From Rugosibacter sp. (GTDB lineage: Bacteria > Pseudomonadota > Gammaproteobacteria > Burkholderiales > Rhodocyclaceae): a stretch of 6,398 bases of DNA. Each line of letters starts with the position of its first letter. Within the stretch, counting starts at the first letter, position 1. A model generated the notes under the pieces. The model was given only the letters and a program-made list of their open reading frames with translations, had not been told where the DNA came from and searched no databases. Below, one piece after another: positions 1 through 5,858 of this stretch. Position numbers and translations under genes: made by a program. The stretch covers positions 1 to 6,398 of the forward strand of contig JALRCC010000230.1 of assembly GCA_023257495.1 (NCBI GenBank). Reading direction: 5' to 3'.

Positions 1-887
1 GTGGGGCAAATGTCAATGCGGTCAACGTGCATGGCGAAACCGCTTTGCTGCATGCCAGCTGGAAGGGGCATCTTGACGCGGTGCGCTGGCTTATTGCGCA
101 GGGTGCGCAACCCGTGCGGCAGGGTAAGGCATGGTCTGCACTGCACTACGCCGCGTTTGCCGGGCACGCAGCCATTGTGCGTTATTTGCTGACACAGGGC
201 GCTGAGGTAAATGCCTTGTCGCCGAATGGTTCAACGCCTCTGATGATGGCTGCAAGAGAAGGGCAGGCCGAGGTTGCAACGACGTTGCTCAAAGCCGGAG
301 CACAAGGTGGGATCAACAATGATAATGGCGAAAATGCAGTGCAGTGGGCGATGCGTAACAATAATGTGGTTATTGCCCGTGAGATCACGGGCAGCAAAAA
401 TTTTGCTGCCATTGCTGCCCAGCCAGAGGGTAGCTGGGGTCGTGCGATACGTTCGCAGCCCGTATCGGATCGTGTCGATCGGTTGTTGCAGCAAGCCAGA
501 AAAATGGCAGTGGCGGGGCAGCAGGATGCGGCATTGAAGCTGTATCGCGACGCGCTGGTGACGCTTCACAAGGCAGAGAAGCCCGTGAAAGCCGCTGAAT
601 CGCGCACTGCCACAGGTCTGATGATTTCAGCGCAGCGCGGCAACCCGGCGGCGCAATCTGCGGGGCTGCGCTATGCCACGCCAAAGTCAGCTTTAGCGAC
701 TGAGTCAGTAGTTGGCACCGCCACTGAAAAAACCAGTAATAGCCCCAAGGAGAAGAATGCTGCTGATTCAGCAGAAGAGCTTTTGCGCCGTGCCCGTACG
801 CTTGAAACGGCTGGTCAACGCAGCGAGGCACTCACTGCGTATCGTCAGGCGGCTGTCTTGATAAGTGGCGGACAGGTTGCTCCGTGA
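1..887 (+). CDS. Ankyrin-repeat protein with C-terminal TPR-like motifs (5' partial)
   Basis: The frame is open from the first complete codon at position 3, which already encodes ankyrin sequence (GANVNA), so the gene starts before the window; the ATG at 27 is internal. Numbering from position 3 gives 294 residues. Ankyrin repeats are seen at about 10-40 (ETALLHASWKGHLDAVRWL), 43-71 (SALHYAAFAGHAAIVRYLL), 75-104 (STPLMMAAREGQAEVATTLL) and a weaker one at 108-128. A hydrophilic region follows, holding two copies of a helical motif at about 157-192 and 255-288 with the shared pattern LL..AR....AGQ..AL..YR.A, which resembles TPR helices. They are separated by a low-complexity linker rich in Ala, Ser, Thr and Lys. 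Ankyrin and TPR modules bind proteins, so a scaffold or adaptor role is likely, but the partner is unknown. The N-terminus is missing, so a signal peptide or membrane anchor cannot be judged. The gene ends at TGA 885-887. Confidence 0.9.
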   Translation, partial: GANVNAVNVHGETALLHASWKGHLDAVRWLIAQGAQPVRQGKAWSALHYAAFAGHAAIVRYLLTQGAEVNALSPNGSTPLMMAAREGQAEVATTLLKAGAQGGINNDNGENAVQWAMRNNNVVIAREITGSKNFAAIAAQPEGSWGRAIRSQPVSDRVDRLLQQARKMAVAGQQDAALKLYRDALVTLHKAEKPVKAAESRTATGLMISAQRGNPAAQSAGLRYATPKSALATESVVGTATEKTSNSPKEKNAADSAEELLRRARTLETAGQRSEALTAYRQAAVLISGGQVAP

Positions 888-962
888 TATTTTTACCGTG
901 GCAGCTTGCTTAGCATGGCTGTTGCGACAACCACCACTTATTTGTTGTCAGCTCATGGTGAG

Positions 963-982
963 CACGATGATAAATCATCGTG
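963..982 (+). repeat. Perfect 8-bp inverted repeat after the ankyrin gene
   Basis: CACGATGA (963-970) and TCATCGTG (975-982) are perfect reverse complements around a TAAA loop. The hairpin lies about 75 bases after the ankyrin stop. The bases after it (GTATTATCTTG) are not a true T-tract, so a terminator is possible but weak. The right arm touches the candidate extended -10 element at 981-989, so an operator-like dyad is an alternative. Confidence 0.45.
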
Positions 983-989
983 GTATTAT
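981..989 (+). promoter_or_regulatory. Candidate extended -10 promoter for the DUF2889 gene
   Basis: TGGTATTAT matches the extended -10 form TGnTATAAT, with TATTAT (984-989) differing from TATAAT at one base. No good -35 is found 16-18 bases upstream, which an extended -10 element can tolerate. A TTGTCA at 945-950 is a good -35 match, but at 17-bp spacing it is paired only with the poor hexamer TGATAA. Transcription would start near 996, leaving a leader of about 120 bases. This is judged by motif only. Confidence 0.3.
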
Positions 990-1119
990 CTTGCGCCGCA
1001 GCATAGAGTCGAGCAGTTAAGTGATTTCCGGTTGCTGTTGATTTACCAATCGACTTCTTGAGACTCCATGCACTTTGCCGTCCTTAAGTCATTCAGTTAC
1101 CTGGTTTTCTGGTTTTTCC

Positions 1120-1698
1120 ATGCCTTTACCTGCCTCAACCACTCCTCGAAAAAAAGTTCATACGCGCCGCGTCGAAATCGAATGCTGGCATCGTGAAGAT
1201 GGGTTGTTGGATATTGAGGCACGCATGGTTGACCTAAAAGACAAGGATTACCCACTGCCACCTTCACTGGGCGTGCTTGCCAAAGGCGCGCCTTTGCACG
1301 ACATGCGCGTGCGAGTTACCGTCGATCTTGATATGACGATTCAGGATGCGGTGGCGAGCTCGGATGCGGTGCCCTATCCCGGCGGTTGTGACACGATTGC
1401 ACCGGTATATCGGCAGCTGGTTGGCTTGAGTTTGCTCAAAGGCTTTCGTCGTGCGGTGACTGAGCGTTTTGGCGGGGTACGCGGTTGTTCTCATATTACC
1501 GAGCTGCTGGGTGCGCTACCAACCGCTGCTTTCCAGACCATGGCCAGTCTTCAGCGTGATAATGGCGTCATGGATTGGGATGAGCGAGTGACCAAGCAAC
1601 CTGCTCAGCTGGATAAATGCCACGCGCTGGAAATTTCTTCGGAGACTGTGCGACGTTTCTATCCGCGATGGTATGTACAAAATAAGGCCGACAGCTAG
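1120..1698 (+). CDS. DUF2889 domain protein of unknown function
   Basis: The product has 192 residues from ATG 1120 and matches the DUF2889 family as I remember it. It begins MPLP, then has a basic HTRR stretch, the REDGLLDIEA segment, PLHDM, a V/T-rich strand with LDMTIQDA, VPYPGGCDTIAP, GFRRAVTERFGGVRGCSHITELLG, and an AFQTM segment. Family members have roughly this length. No catalytic motif, signal peptide or membrane segment is visible, so it is probably a small soluble cytoplasmic protein; its function is not known. The frame is open upstream to a TTG at 1075, which would add 15 residues, but family members usually begin near the MPLP sequence, so ATG 1120 is preferred. Neither start has a strong Shine-Dalgarno sequence. 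sucC follows 118 bases downstream. Confidence 0.85.
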   Translation: MPLPASTTPRKKVHTRRVEIECWHREDGLLDIEARMVDLKDKDYPLPPSLGVLAKGAPLHDMRVRVTVDLDMTIQDAVASSDAVPYPGGCDTIAPVYRQLVGLSLLKGFRRAVTERFGGVRGCSHITELLGALPTAAFQTMASLQRDNGVMDWDERVTKQPAQLDKCHALEISSETVRRFYPRWYVQNKADS

Positions 1699-1708
1699 AC
1701 GAAGCCGG

Positions 1709-1741
1709 TTAGAATTCGAGAGTTTCATTTATATTTATTAT
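1709..1741 (+). promoter_or_regulatory. AT-rich region, possible sucCD promoter
   Basis: The stretch between the DUF2889 stop and sucC contains an AT-rich block with TATTAT (1736-1741), a five-of-six match to the -10 consensus. The only -35-like sequence is TTAGAA (1709-1714), a weak match whose 17-bp partner is TATTTA (1732-1737). A pyrimidine-rich leader follows at about 1741-1780. A promoter is expected before this operon, but the elements are weak and the exact position is uncertain. Confidence 0.25.
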
Positions 1742-1799
1742 TCCTTTCATTATTCCCCAACACCTTCACCTCTCACCAGCAGCATTAACCATTGACCAC

Positions 1800-1810
1800 A
1801 AGGATAAGGA
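1800..1810 (+). promoter_or_regulatory. Tandem Shine-Dalgarno sequence before sucC
   Basis: AAGGA occurs twice, at 1800-1804 and 1806-1810. The second copy ends 6 bases before the sucC ATG at 1817 and fixes that start. The first lies 5 bases before an out-of-frame ATG at 1810, which opens a six-codon frame ending in TGA at 1828-1830, inside sucC. Confidence 0.7.
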
Positions 1811-1816
1811 TGACGC

Positions 1817-2989
1817 ATGAAGATTCATGAATATCAGGGCAAAGAACTCCTGAAAAAATTTGGGATGACGGTACCAACAGGTATTCCGTGTTTTTCTGTT
1901 GATGAGGCGGTAAAAGCTGCTGAAGAGCTAGGCAAGACGCTGGGCACCAAGGTATGGGTTGTGAAGGCTCAAATTCACGCCGGTGGACGTGGCAAAGGTG
2001 GTGGCGTGAAGGTAGCCAAATCGCTTGACGAGGTGCGTCAATACGCCAGCCAGATTCTGGGTATGCAACTCATTACGCATCAAACGGGCGCTACCGGACA
2101 AAAAGTGAATCGCCTGCTGATTGAAGAAGGCGCCGACATCAAAAAAGAATATTACCTTGCTGTGCTAACCGACCGCGCCACGCAAAAGGTCGCGATCATG
2201 GCATCTTCCGAAGGCGGGATGGATATCGAAGAAGTCGCTCACGTCACGCCGGAAAAGATTCTCAAAGAATTCATCGACCCCCTGGTGGGTGTCACTGACC
2301 AGCAAGCGTTGCTTTTGGCGCAAGGCATTGGCGTACCCGCAGCTTCGCAAGCCGACGCAGTGCAGCAGATCAAGGCACTCTATACCTGCTACATGGAAAC
2401 TGACGCCAGCCTGGCTGAAATCAATCCGCTGATTCTGGAAGGCACGGGCAAGGTCAAGGCCCTGGATGCGAAGTTCAACTTCGACCCCAATGCGTTGTTC
2501 CGCCATCCTGAAATCGTCGCTTATCGTGATCTGGATGAAGAAGATCCAGCCGAAATCGAAGCCTCGAAATTTGATCTGGCGTATATCTCGCTTGACGGCA
2601 ATATCGGCTGTCTCGTTAATGGCGCTGGTCTGGCCATGGCGACCATGGATACGATCAAGCTGTTTGGTGCCGAACCCGCTAACTTTCTGGATGTTGGCGG
2701 TGGCGCGACAACCGAGAAAGTGACCGAAGCATTCAAGATCATGCTCAAAAATCCTGCCGTCAAAGGCATTTTGGTGAATATCTTCGGTGGCATCATGAAG
2801 TGCGACACCATTGCCAATGGGGTGGTTACCGCCGCGCGCGAAACACATCTTTCGGTGCCGCTGGTTGTGCGCATGAAAGGCACGAATGAAGATATCGGTA
2901 AACAGATTCTGAAAGACTCCGGCCTGCCGATTATTCCTGCCGACACCATGGCTGATGCCGCCACCAAGATCGTCGCTGCGCTGCGTTAA
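1817..2989 (+). CDS. sucC: Succinyl-CoA synthetase (ADP-forming) beta subunit
   Basis: SucC and SucD form the cytoplasmic TCA-cycle enzyme that converts succinyl-CoA, ADP and phosphate to succinate, CoA and ATP. The beta subunit binds the nucleotide and, with its C-terminal domain, contacts the phosphohistidine loop of the alpha subunit. The 390-residue product is full length (E. coli SucC is 388). It starts with the typical [12 protein letters not shown]. The ATP-grasp domain shows K50 and the [10 protein letters not shown] loop (54-63), matching E. coli K46 and GRG 53-55 with an offset of four. N203 (EINPL) and D217 (ALDAKF) match the Mg2+ ligands N199 and D213 of E. coli. The C-terminal CoA-ligase domain has [11 protein letters not shown] (268-278), [10 protein letters not shown] (289-298) and [10 protein letters not shown] (321-330). 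sucD follows after 36 bases. No break or missing key residue is seen. Confidence 0.98.
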   Translation: MKIHEYQGKELLKKFGMTVPTGIPCFSVDEAVKAAEELGKTLGTKVWVVKAQIHAGGRGKGGGVKVAKSLDEVRQYASQILGMQLITHQTGATGQKVNRLLIEEGADIKKEYYLAVLTDRATQKVAIMASSEGGMDIEEVAHVTPEKILKEFIDPLVGVTDQQALLLAQGIGVPAASQADAVQQIKALYTCYMETDASLAEINPLILEGTGKVKALDAKFNFDPNALFRHPEIVAYRDLDEEDPAEIEASKFDLAYISLDGNIGCLVNGAGLAMATMDTIKLFGAEPANFLDVGGGATTEKVTEAFKIMLKNPAVKGILVNIFGGIMKCDTIANGVVTAARETHLSVPLVVRMKGTNEDIGKQILKDSGLPIIPADTMADAATKIVAALR

Positions 2990-3025
2990 GCATTGCGCCA
3001 AGAATCACGCTAAGGAAAATTAACC

Positions 3026-3919
3026 ATGTCCATTCTGATTGATAAAAACACCAAGGTTATTACGCAAGGCATCACCGGTAAAACCGGACAGTTCCACACT
3101 GAAAAATGTCAGGAATACGCTAATGGCAAAAATTGCTTTGTCGCTGGTGTTAACCCGAAAAAAGCGGGCGAAAGCATTTTTCACATTCCCATTTACGCTT
3201 CTGTCAAAGAAGCTAAATCGGAAACAGGTGCAACAGTTTCTGTTATTTATGTACCCCCCGCAGGCGCGGCTGATGCGATCTGGGAAGCCTGCGAAGCTGA
3301 CCTTGATCTGGCAATTTGTATCACTGAAGGTATTCCTGTACGCGACATGCTGATGGTGCGTAACAAGATGAAGAAAAAAGTGGCTGCCGGTGGCAAAGAG
3401 ACGCTGCTGCTCGGCCCTAACTGCCCTGGCCTGATTACACCCGATGAAATCAAGATCGGCATCATGCCCGGCCATATTCATCGCAAGGGCCGTATCGGCG
3501 TGGTATCGCGTTCTGGCACGCTGACGTATGAAGCCGTGGCTCAACTCACCGAAATCGGCCTCGGCCAATCCTCGGCGGTTGGTATTGGTGGCGATCCAAT
3601 CAATGGGTTAAAGCATATCGACATCATGCGGATGTTCAACGACGACCCGGATACCGATGCGGTAATTATGATCGGCGAAATCGGTGGCCCGGATGAAGCT
3701 GAAGCCGCTATCTGGTGCAAAGCCAACATGAAAAAACCGGTTGTCGGCTTTATCGCGGGTGTCACCGCACCGGCAGGAAAACGCATGGGCCATGCTGGCG
3801 CGTTGATTTCCGGCGGAGCAGATACGGCAGAAGCCAAATTGGCCGTCATGGAAGATTGTGGTTTCAAGGTCACGCGTAATCCGTCAGAAATGGCTAAATT
3901 GCTCAAAGCGATGCTGTAA
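3026..3919 (+). CDS. sucD: Succinyl-CoA synthetase (ADP-forming) alpha subunit
   Basis: This is the CoA-binding and catalytic subunit, which carries the phosphate on a histidine during turnover. The 297-residue product (E. coli 289) begins MSILIDKNTKVITQGITG, the usual family start. The Rossmann-type CoA-binding domain includes GITGKTGQFH (15-24), SVIYVPP (72-78) and ITEGIPVRDM (99-108). LLLGPNCPG (127-135), SRSGTLTYEA (161-170) and GIGGDPINGL (186-195) are ligase signatures. The active-site histidine is H256 in KRMGHAGALISGG (252-264), matching E. coli H246. The insertion with AAGG near 120-124 resembles betaproteobacterial SucD proteins from memory. AAGGAAA (3012-3018) is a good ribosome binding site 7 bases before the ATG. 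The gene is the last of the sucCD operon, as a strong terminator follows 56 bases after the stop. Confidence 0.98.
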   Translation: MSILIDKNTKVITQGITGKTGQFHTEKCQEYANGKNCFVAGVNPKKAGESIFHIPIYASVKEAKSETGATVSVIYVPPAGAADAIWEACEADLDLAICITEGIPVRDMLMVRNKMKKKVAAGGKETLLLGPNCPGLITPDEIKIGIMPGHIHRKGRIGVVSRSGTLTYEAVAQLTEIGLGQSSAVGIGGDPINGLKHIDIMRMFNDDPDTDAVIMIGEIGGPDEAEAAIWCKANMKKPVVGFIAGVTAPAGKRMGHAGALISGGADTAEAKLAVMEDCGFKVTRNPSEMAKLLKAML

Positions 3920-3975
3920 CGCCAGGTTTTCGAAGAGACGCATAATCTCGGCGCTGGTGACACGGCGCGAAAAAC

Positions 3976-4012
3976 AAAAAAGCCGCTCCCGCATATCGGG
4001 GCGGCTTTTTTT
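3976..4012 (+). terminator. Strong intrinsic terminator after sucD
   Basis: GCCGC (3982-3986) pairs with GCGGC (4001-4005), and CCCG (3988-3991) pairs with CGGG (3997-4000) around a CATAT loop, leaving one T bulged at 3987. Seven Ts follow (4006-4012). Six As before the stem (3976-3981) pair with the Ts and would form a U-tract on the other strand, so the element can act in both directions. It separates sucCD from the phosphatase unit. Confidence 0.93.
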
Positions 4013-4025
4013 GTTTTCATGGCCC

Positions 4026-4054
4026 GTGAAATTTGGCGAGTTGCCTTGTATTAT
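4026..4054 (+). promoter_or_regulatory. Candidate sigma70-type promoter for the PP2C-FHA unit
   Basis: GTGAAA (4026-4031; four of six matches to TTGACA) and TATTAT (4049-4054; five of six to TATAAT) are separated by exactly 17 bases. They lie just after the sucD terminator and before the phosphatase gene, where a promoter is needed. Transcription would start near 4061, giving a leader of about 72 bases. This is a motif-based call only. Confidence 0.4.
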
Positions 4055-4066
4055 TCAAGCCTATCC

Positions 4067-4099
4067 AGCAACGGCAGCGAGTGAGTTCGAGCCGTTGCT
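4067..4099 (+). repeat. 9-bp inverted repeat in the leader of the PP2C gene
   Basis: AGCAACGGC (4067-4075) and GCCGTTGCT (4091-4099) are perfect reverse complements with a 15-base loop, in which CGA (4078-4080) and TCG (4087-4089) could pair further. No T-tract follows, so it is not a terminator. It sits between the candidate promoter and the phosphatase ribosome binding site, so it could be an RNA hairpin in the leader or a two-half-site operator. Confidence 0.55.
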
Positions 4100-4132
4100 T
4101 GTGGGTAAATCAATAGGTTATGAGGTTGATCA

Positions 4133-4966
4133 ATGCAGCGTGATGTCGTGCTGGAAATAGTCACTCGGACAGATACAGGTAAGGTTCGATCAAAGAACGA
4201 AGACTCTGTCTTGGCGAATGTTACGCAAGGTATTGTCGTTTTGGCCGATGGCATGGGCGGCTATAACGCAGGTGAAGTGGCCAGCGGCATGGCAACTTCG
4301 ATGCTAGTGAAGTGGCTGGAAGATTTTGTAGCCAAACGCGAGATGGGCGGAACTCTACCAGCGATTTCAGCCTTGACACATACCGCATTGAACGCCGGTA
4401 TTGCCAAGACCAATCAGGCCATTTTTGCGGCGGCACAAAGCCAGGCACAGTATGCCGGCATGGGCACGACGCTCGTTATCGGGCTATTTCAAGGCAATCA
4501 GCTGACCGTGGCGCATATCGGGGATTCTCGTGCCTATGGATTACGCGATGGCGAATTGATTCAAATTACCCGCGATCACTCATGGCTGGAAGAAAAAATT
4601 GCCAGTGGATTATTGACTCGCGAGCAGGCACAATTATCGCGAAATAAAAATCTAGTGACTCGCGCTGTCGGCATTGATGCAAATGTTTCTGCCGAAATTC
4701 ATGATTTTGAAGTGATGAGTGACGATATTTATTTATTTTGTTCTGATGGACTCAATGATATGGTGTCGGATAAAGAGATTGGTATGACGTTGACTTCCCT
4801 GTCGGCCAATCTCGATTTGTGTGCGTCACAGTTGATACAATTGGCGAATGACAAGGGCGGACGTGATAATGTTTCTGTCATTTTGGTTAAAGTGAAAAAA
4901 CTGAACCTGAACTCAGATCCGGTCTCTCTTAGTTGGTGGCGCCGTCTCTTGGTCCGCTTCAGGTAA
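4133..4966 (+). CDS. PP2C-family Ser/Thr protein phosphatase
   Basis: This is a soluble bacterial PP2C (PPM, Stp/PrpC-like) phosphatase that should remove phosphate from Ser/Thr residues using a two-metal Mn2+/Mg2+ centre. The 277-residue product shows the family motifs in order: GKVRSKNEDS (16-25; E23 and D24), VVLADGMGGYNAGEVAS (35-51; metal ligands D39 and G40), GMGTTLV (109-115), VAHIGDSRAY (126-135; D131), ITRDHS (145-150), NLVTRAVG (173-180), LFCSDGL (201-207; D205) and GGRDNVSVI (242-250; D245 and N246). The catalytic core is therefore complete. No signal peptide or long hydrophobic segment is present, and the C-terminus ends in a short basic, Trp-containing tail (SWWRRLLVRFR). GAGG (4122-4125) lies 7 bases before the ATG. 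The FHA gene starts 25 bases downstream, so the two are almost certainly co-transcribed. The cognate kinase is not in the window. Confidence 0.95.
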   Translation: MQRDVVLEIVTRTDTGKVRSKNEDSVLANVTQGIVVLADGMGGYNAGEVASGMATSMLVKWLEDFVAKREMGGTLPAISALTHTALNAGIAKTNQAIFAAAQSQAQYAGMGTTLVIGLFQGNQLTVAHIGDSRAYGLRDGELIQITRDHSWLEEKIASGLLTREQAQLSRNKNLVTRAVGIDANVSAEIHDFEVMSDDIYLFCSDGLNDMVSDKEIGMTLTSLSANLDLCASQLIQLANDKGGRDNVSVILVKVKKLNLNSDPVSLSWWRRLLVRFR

Positions 4967-4991
4967 TGTAGTGTCATGAGGGAATAAAAGA

Positions 4992-5738
4992 ATGTCAAAG
5001 CTCATACTCAGTATTGATGGTTCGATTCTTAAAGAGATCCCGCTTACCAAGGAGCGGACGACGATAGGCCGGAAACCGCATAACGACATTCAGATTGATA
5101 ATCTGGCTATCTCGGGCGAACACGCCGTCATTATTACCATTTATAACGATTCTTTTCTGGAAGACCTCAACAGTACAAATGGTACTTTCGTTAATAACCA
5201 GTCAATCAAAAAACATTTTTTACAGACTGGGGATGTCATCACCCTGGGTAAATACAGCCTTAAGTATGTGAGTGATGTTGTGCAAGCTCCGCGTAATGAC
5301 GATTTTGAGCGTACCGTGGTTTTTCGTCCAGGTACGGTCGCGATGGCAGCTGCCATGCCGCTCTCGGCTGAAAGTTATGGTGCAACAAGTGCAATAACGA
5401 ATACCGTGTCCCAAACGCCGAATAGCGAAGTCATAACGCCGCCATTTGTTGCGCCTGACCCTGTTACTCCATTGCCACTGGGGGCGATCCAGATTCTTTC
5501 TGGCAGTAATGCGGGTAAAGAGTTGGAGCTAACCAAGAGTCTCACCACGCTGGGTAAGCCAAAAGTTCAGGTGGCAGTGATTGCGCGCCGACCACAGGGG
5601 TATTTCATTACTCACGTTGAAGGAGAAAAATTTCCCATGGTCAATGGCACAGTAATTGGTGTTCAAGCACAGCCACTGAGAGACTACGATGTCATTGATT
5701 TGGCAGGAATCAAAATGACTTTCTTTTTGAAAAGTTGA
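4992..5738 (+). CDS. FHA-domain protein with one canonical and one degenerate FHA domain
   Basis: FHA domains bind phosphothreonine peptides, so this is the likely reader of the circuit whose eraser is the upstream PP2C. The product has 248 residues. FHA1 (about 2-93) is canonical: TIGRKPHNDIQID (24-36, with G26 and R27), AISGEHAVI (39-47, with S41 and H44) and LEDLNSTNGTFVNN (56-69, with N63 and G64). A linker (about 94-164) is rich in Ala, Pro, Thr and Ser and holds ERTVVFR (106-112), much like the phospho-acceptor motif of GarA/OdhI. A second FHA-like region (about 165-247) has TTLGKPKVQVAVIARR (185-200) and FPMVNGTVIG (214-223) but lacks the GR, the S-x-x-H and the STNGT elements, so it probably does not bind phosphothreonine. 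No signal peptide or membrane segment is visible. GAGGGA (4978-4983) lies 8 bases before the ATG. The stop overlaps the ATG of a doubtful 39-codon ORF. Confidence 0.93.
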   Translation: MSKLILSIDGSILKEIPLTKERTTIGRKPHNDIQIDNLAISGEHAVIITIYNDSFLEDLNSTNGTFVNNQSIKKHFLQTGDVITLGKYSLKYVSDVVQAPRNDDFERTVVFRPGTVAMAAAMPLSAESYGATSAITNTVSQTPNSEVITPPFVAPDPVTPLPLGAIQILSGSNAGKELELTKSLTTLGKPKVQVAVIARRPQGYFITHVEGEKFPMVNGTVIGVQAQPLRDYDVIDLAGIKMTFFLKS

Positions 5739-5857
5739 TGGTAACGTTCCGCTCAACCGATTCTGGCCAAAAGTATGGGGCATGCCTTGGGTTAGTGGTT
5801 ATCGATCCATTGCAGAGATGTTCCGCCTGCGTTGGCCAATGGACTGGCGATAGTTAA
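5738..5857 (+). CDS. Doubtful 39-codon ORF between the FHA and metallo-hydrolase genes
   Basis: ATG 5738-5740 overlaps the FHA stop (TGATG) and the frame ends at TAA 5855-5857, one base before the next ATG, so it fills the gap exactly. The predicted peptide has 39 residues (start MVTFRSTDSG, later CLGLVVIDP, a CSAC pair and end GQWTGDS). I do not recognise it. There is no clear ribosome binding site, so translation would rely on coupling to the FHA gene. An open frame of this length is common by chance, so the exact fit is the only argument for it. Confidence 0.15.
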   Translation: MVTFRSTDSGQKYGACLGLVVIDPLQRCSACVGQWTGDS

Positions 5858-5858
5858 T

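Noticed and set aside
385..831. A 148-codon minus-strand open frame opposite the ankyrin gene
   Set aside because: The + strand frame encodes clear ankyrin and TPR-like repeats; the antisense peptide shows no domain.
1075..1119. TTG at 1075 as the start of the DUF2889 gene
   Set aside because: It would add 15 residues not expected in the family, has no strong ribosome binding site, and ATG 1120 gives the usual MPLP start.
1068..1211. ATG at 1068 opening an out-of-frame reading frame over the start of the DUF2889 gene
   Set aside because: It stays open for only about 48 codons, overlaps a recognised gene and has no clear ribosome binding site.
2165..3001. A long 278-codon open frame on the minus strand across sucC
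   Set aside because: It lies wholly over the conserved sucC coding sequence; its peptide has no recognisable domain, and such antisense frames arise from codon bias of the real gene.
3920..3960. Imperfect pairing (CGCCAG with CTGGTG, GAGA with TCTC) just after the sucD stop
   Set aside because: The stems are short and need wobble pairs; the strong hairpin at 3982-4005 explains termination.
3541..4020. A minus-strand open frame from the terminator into sucD
   Set aside because: It crosses the intrinsic terminator and the conserved 3' part of sucD, and has no recognisable domain.
5763..5839. Repeated TGGCCAA-type sequences after the FHA gene
   Set aside because: Only two short, near-palindromic occurrences; not distinguishable from chance.
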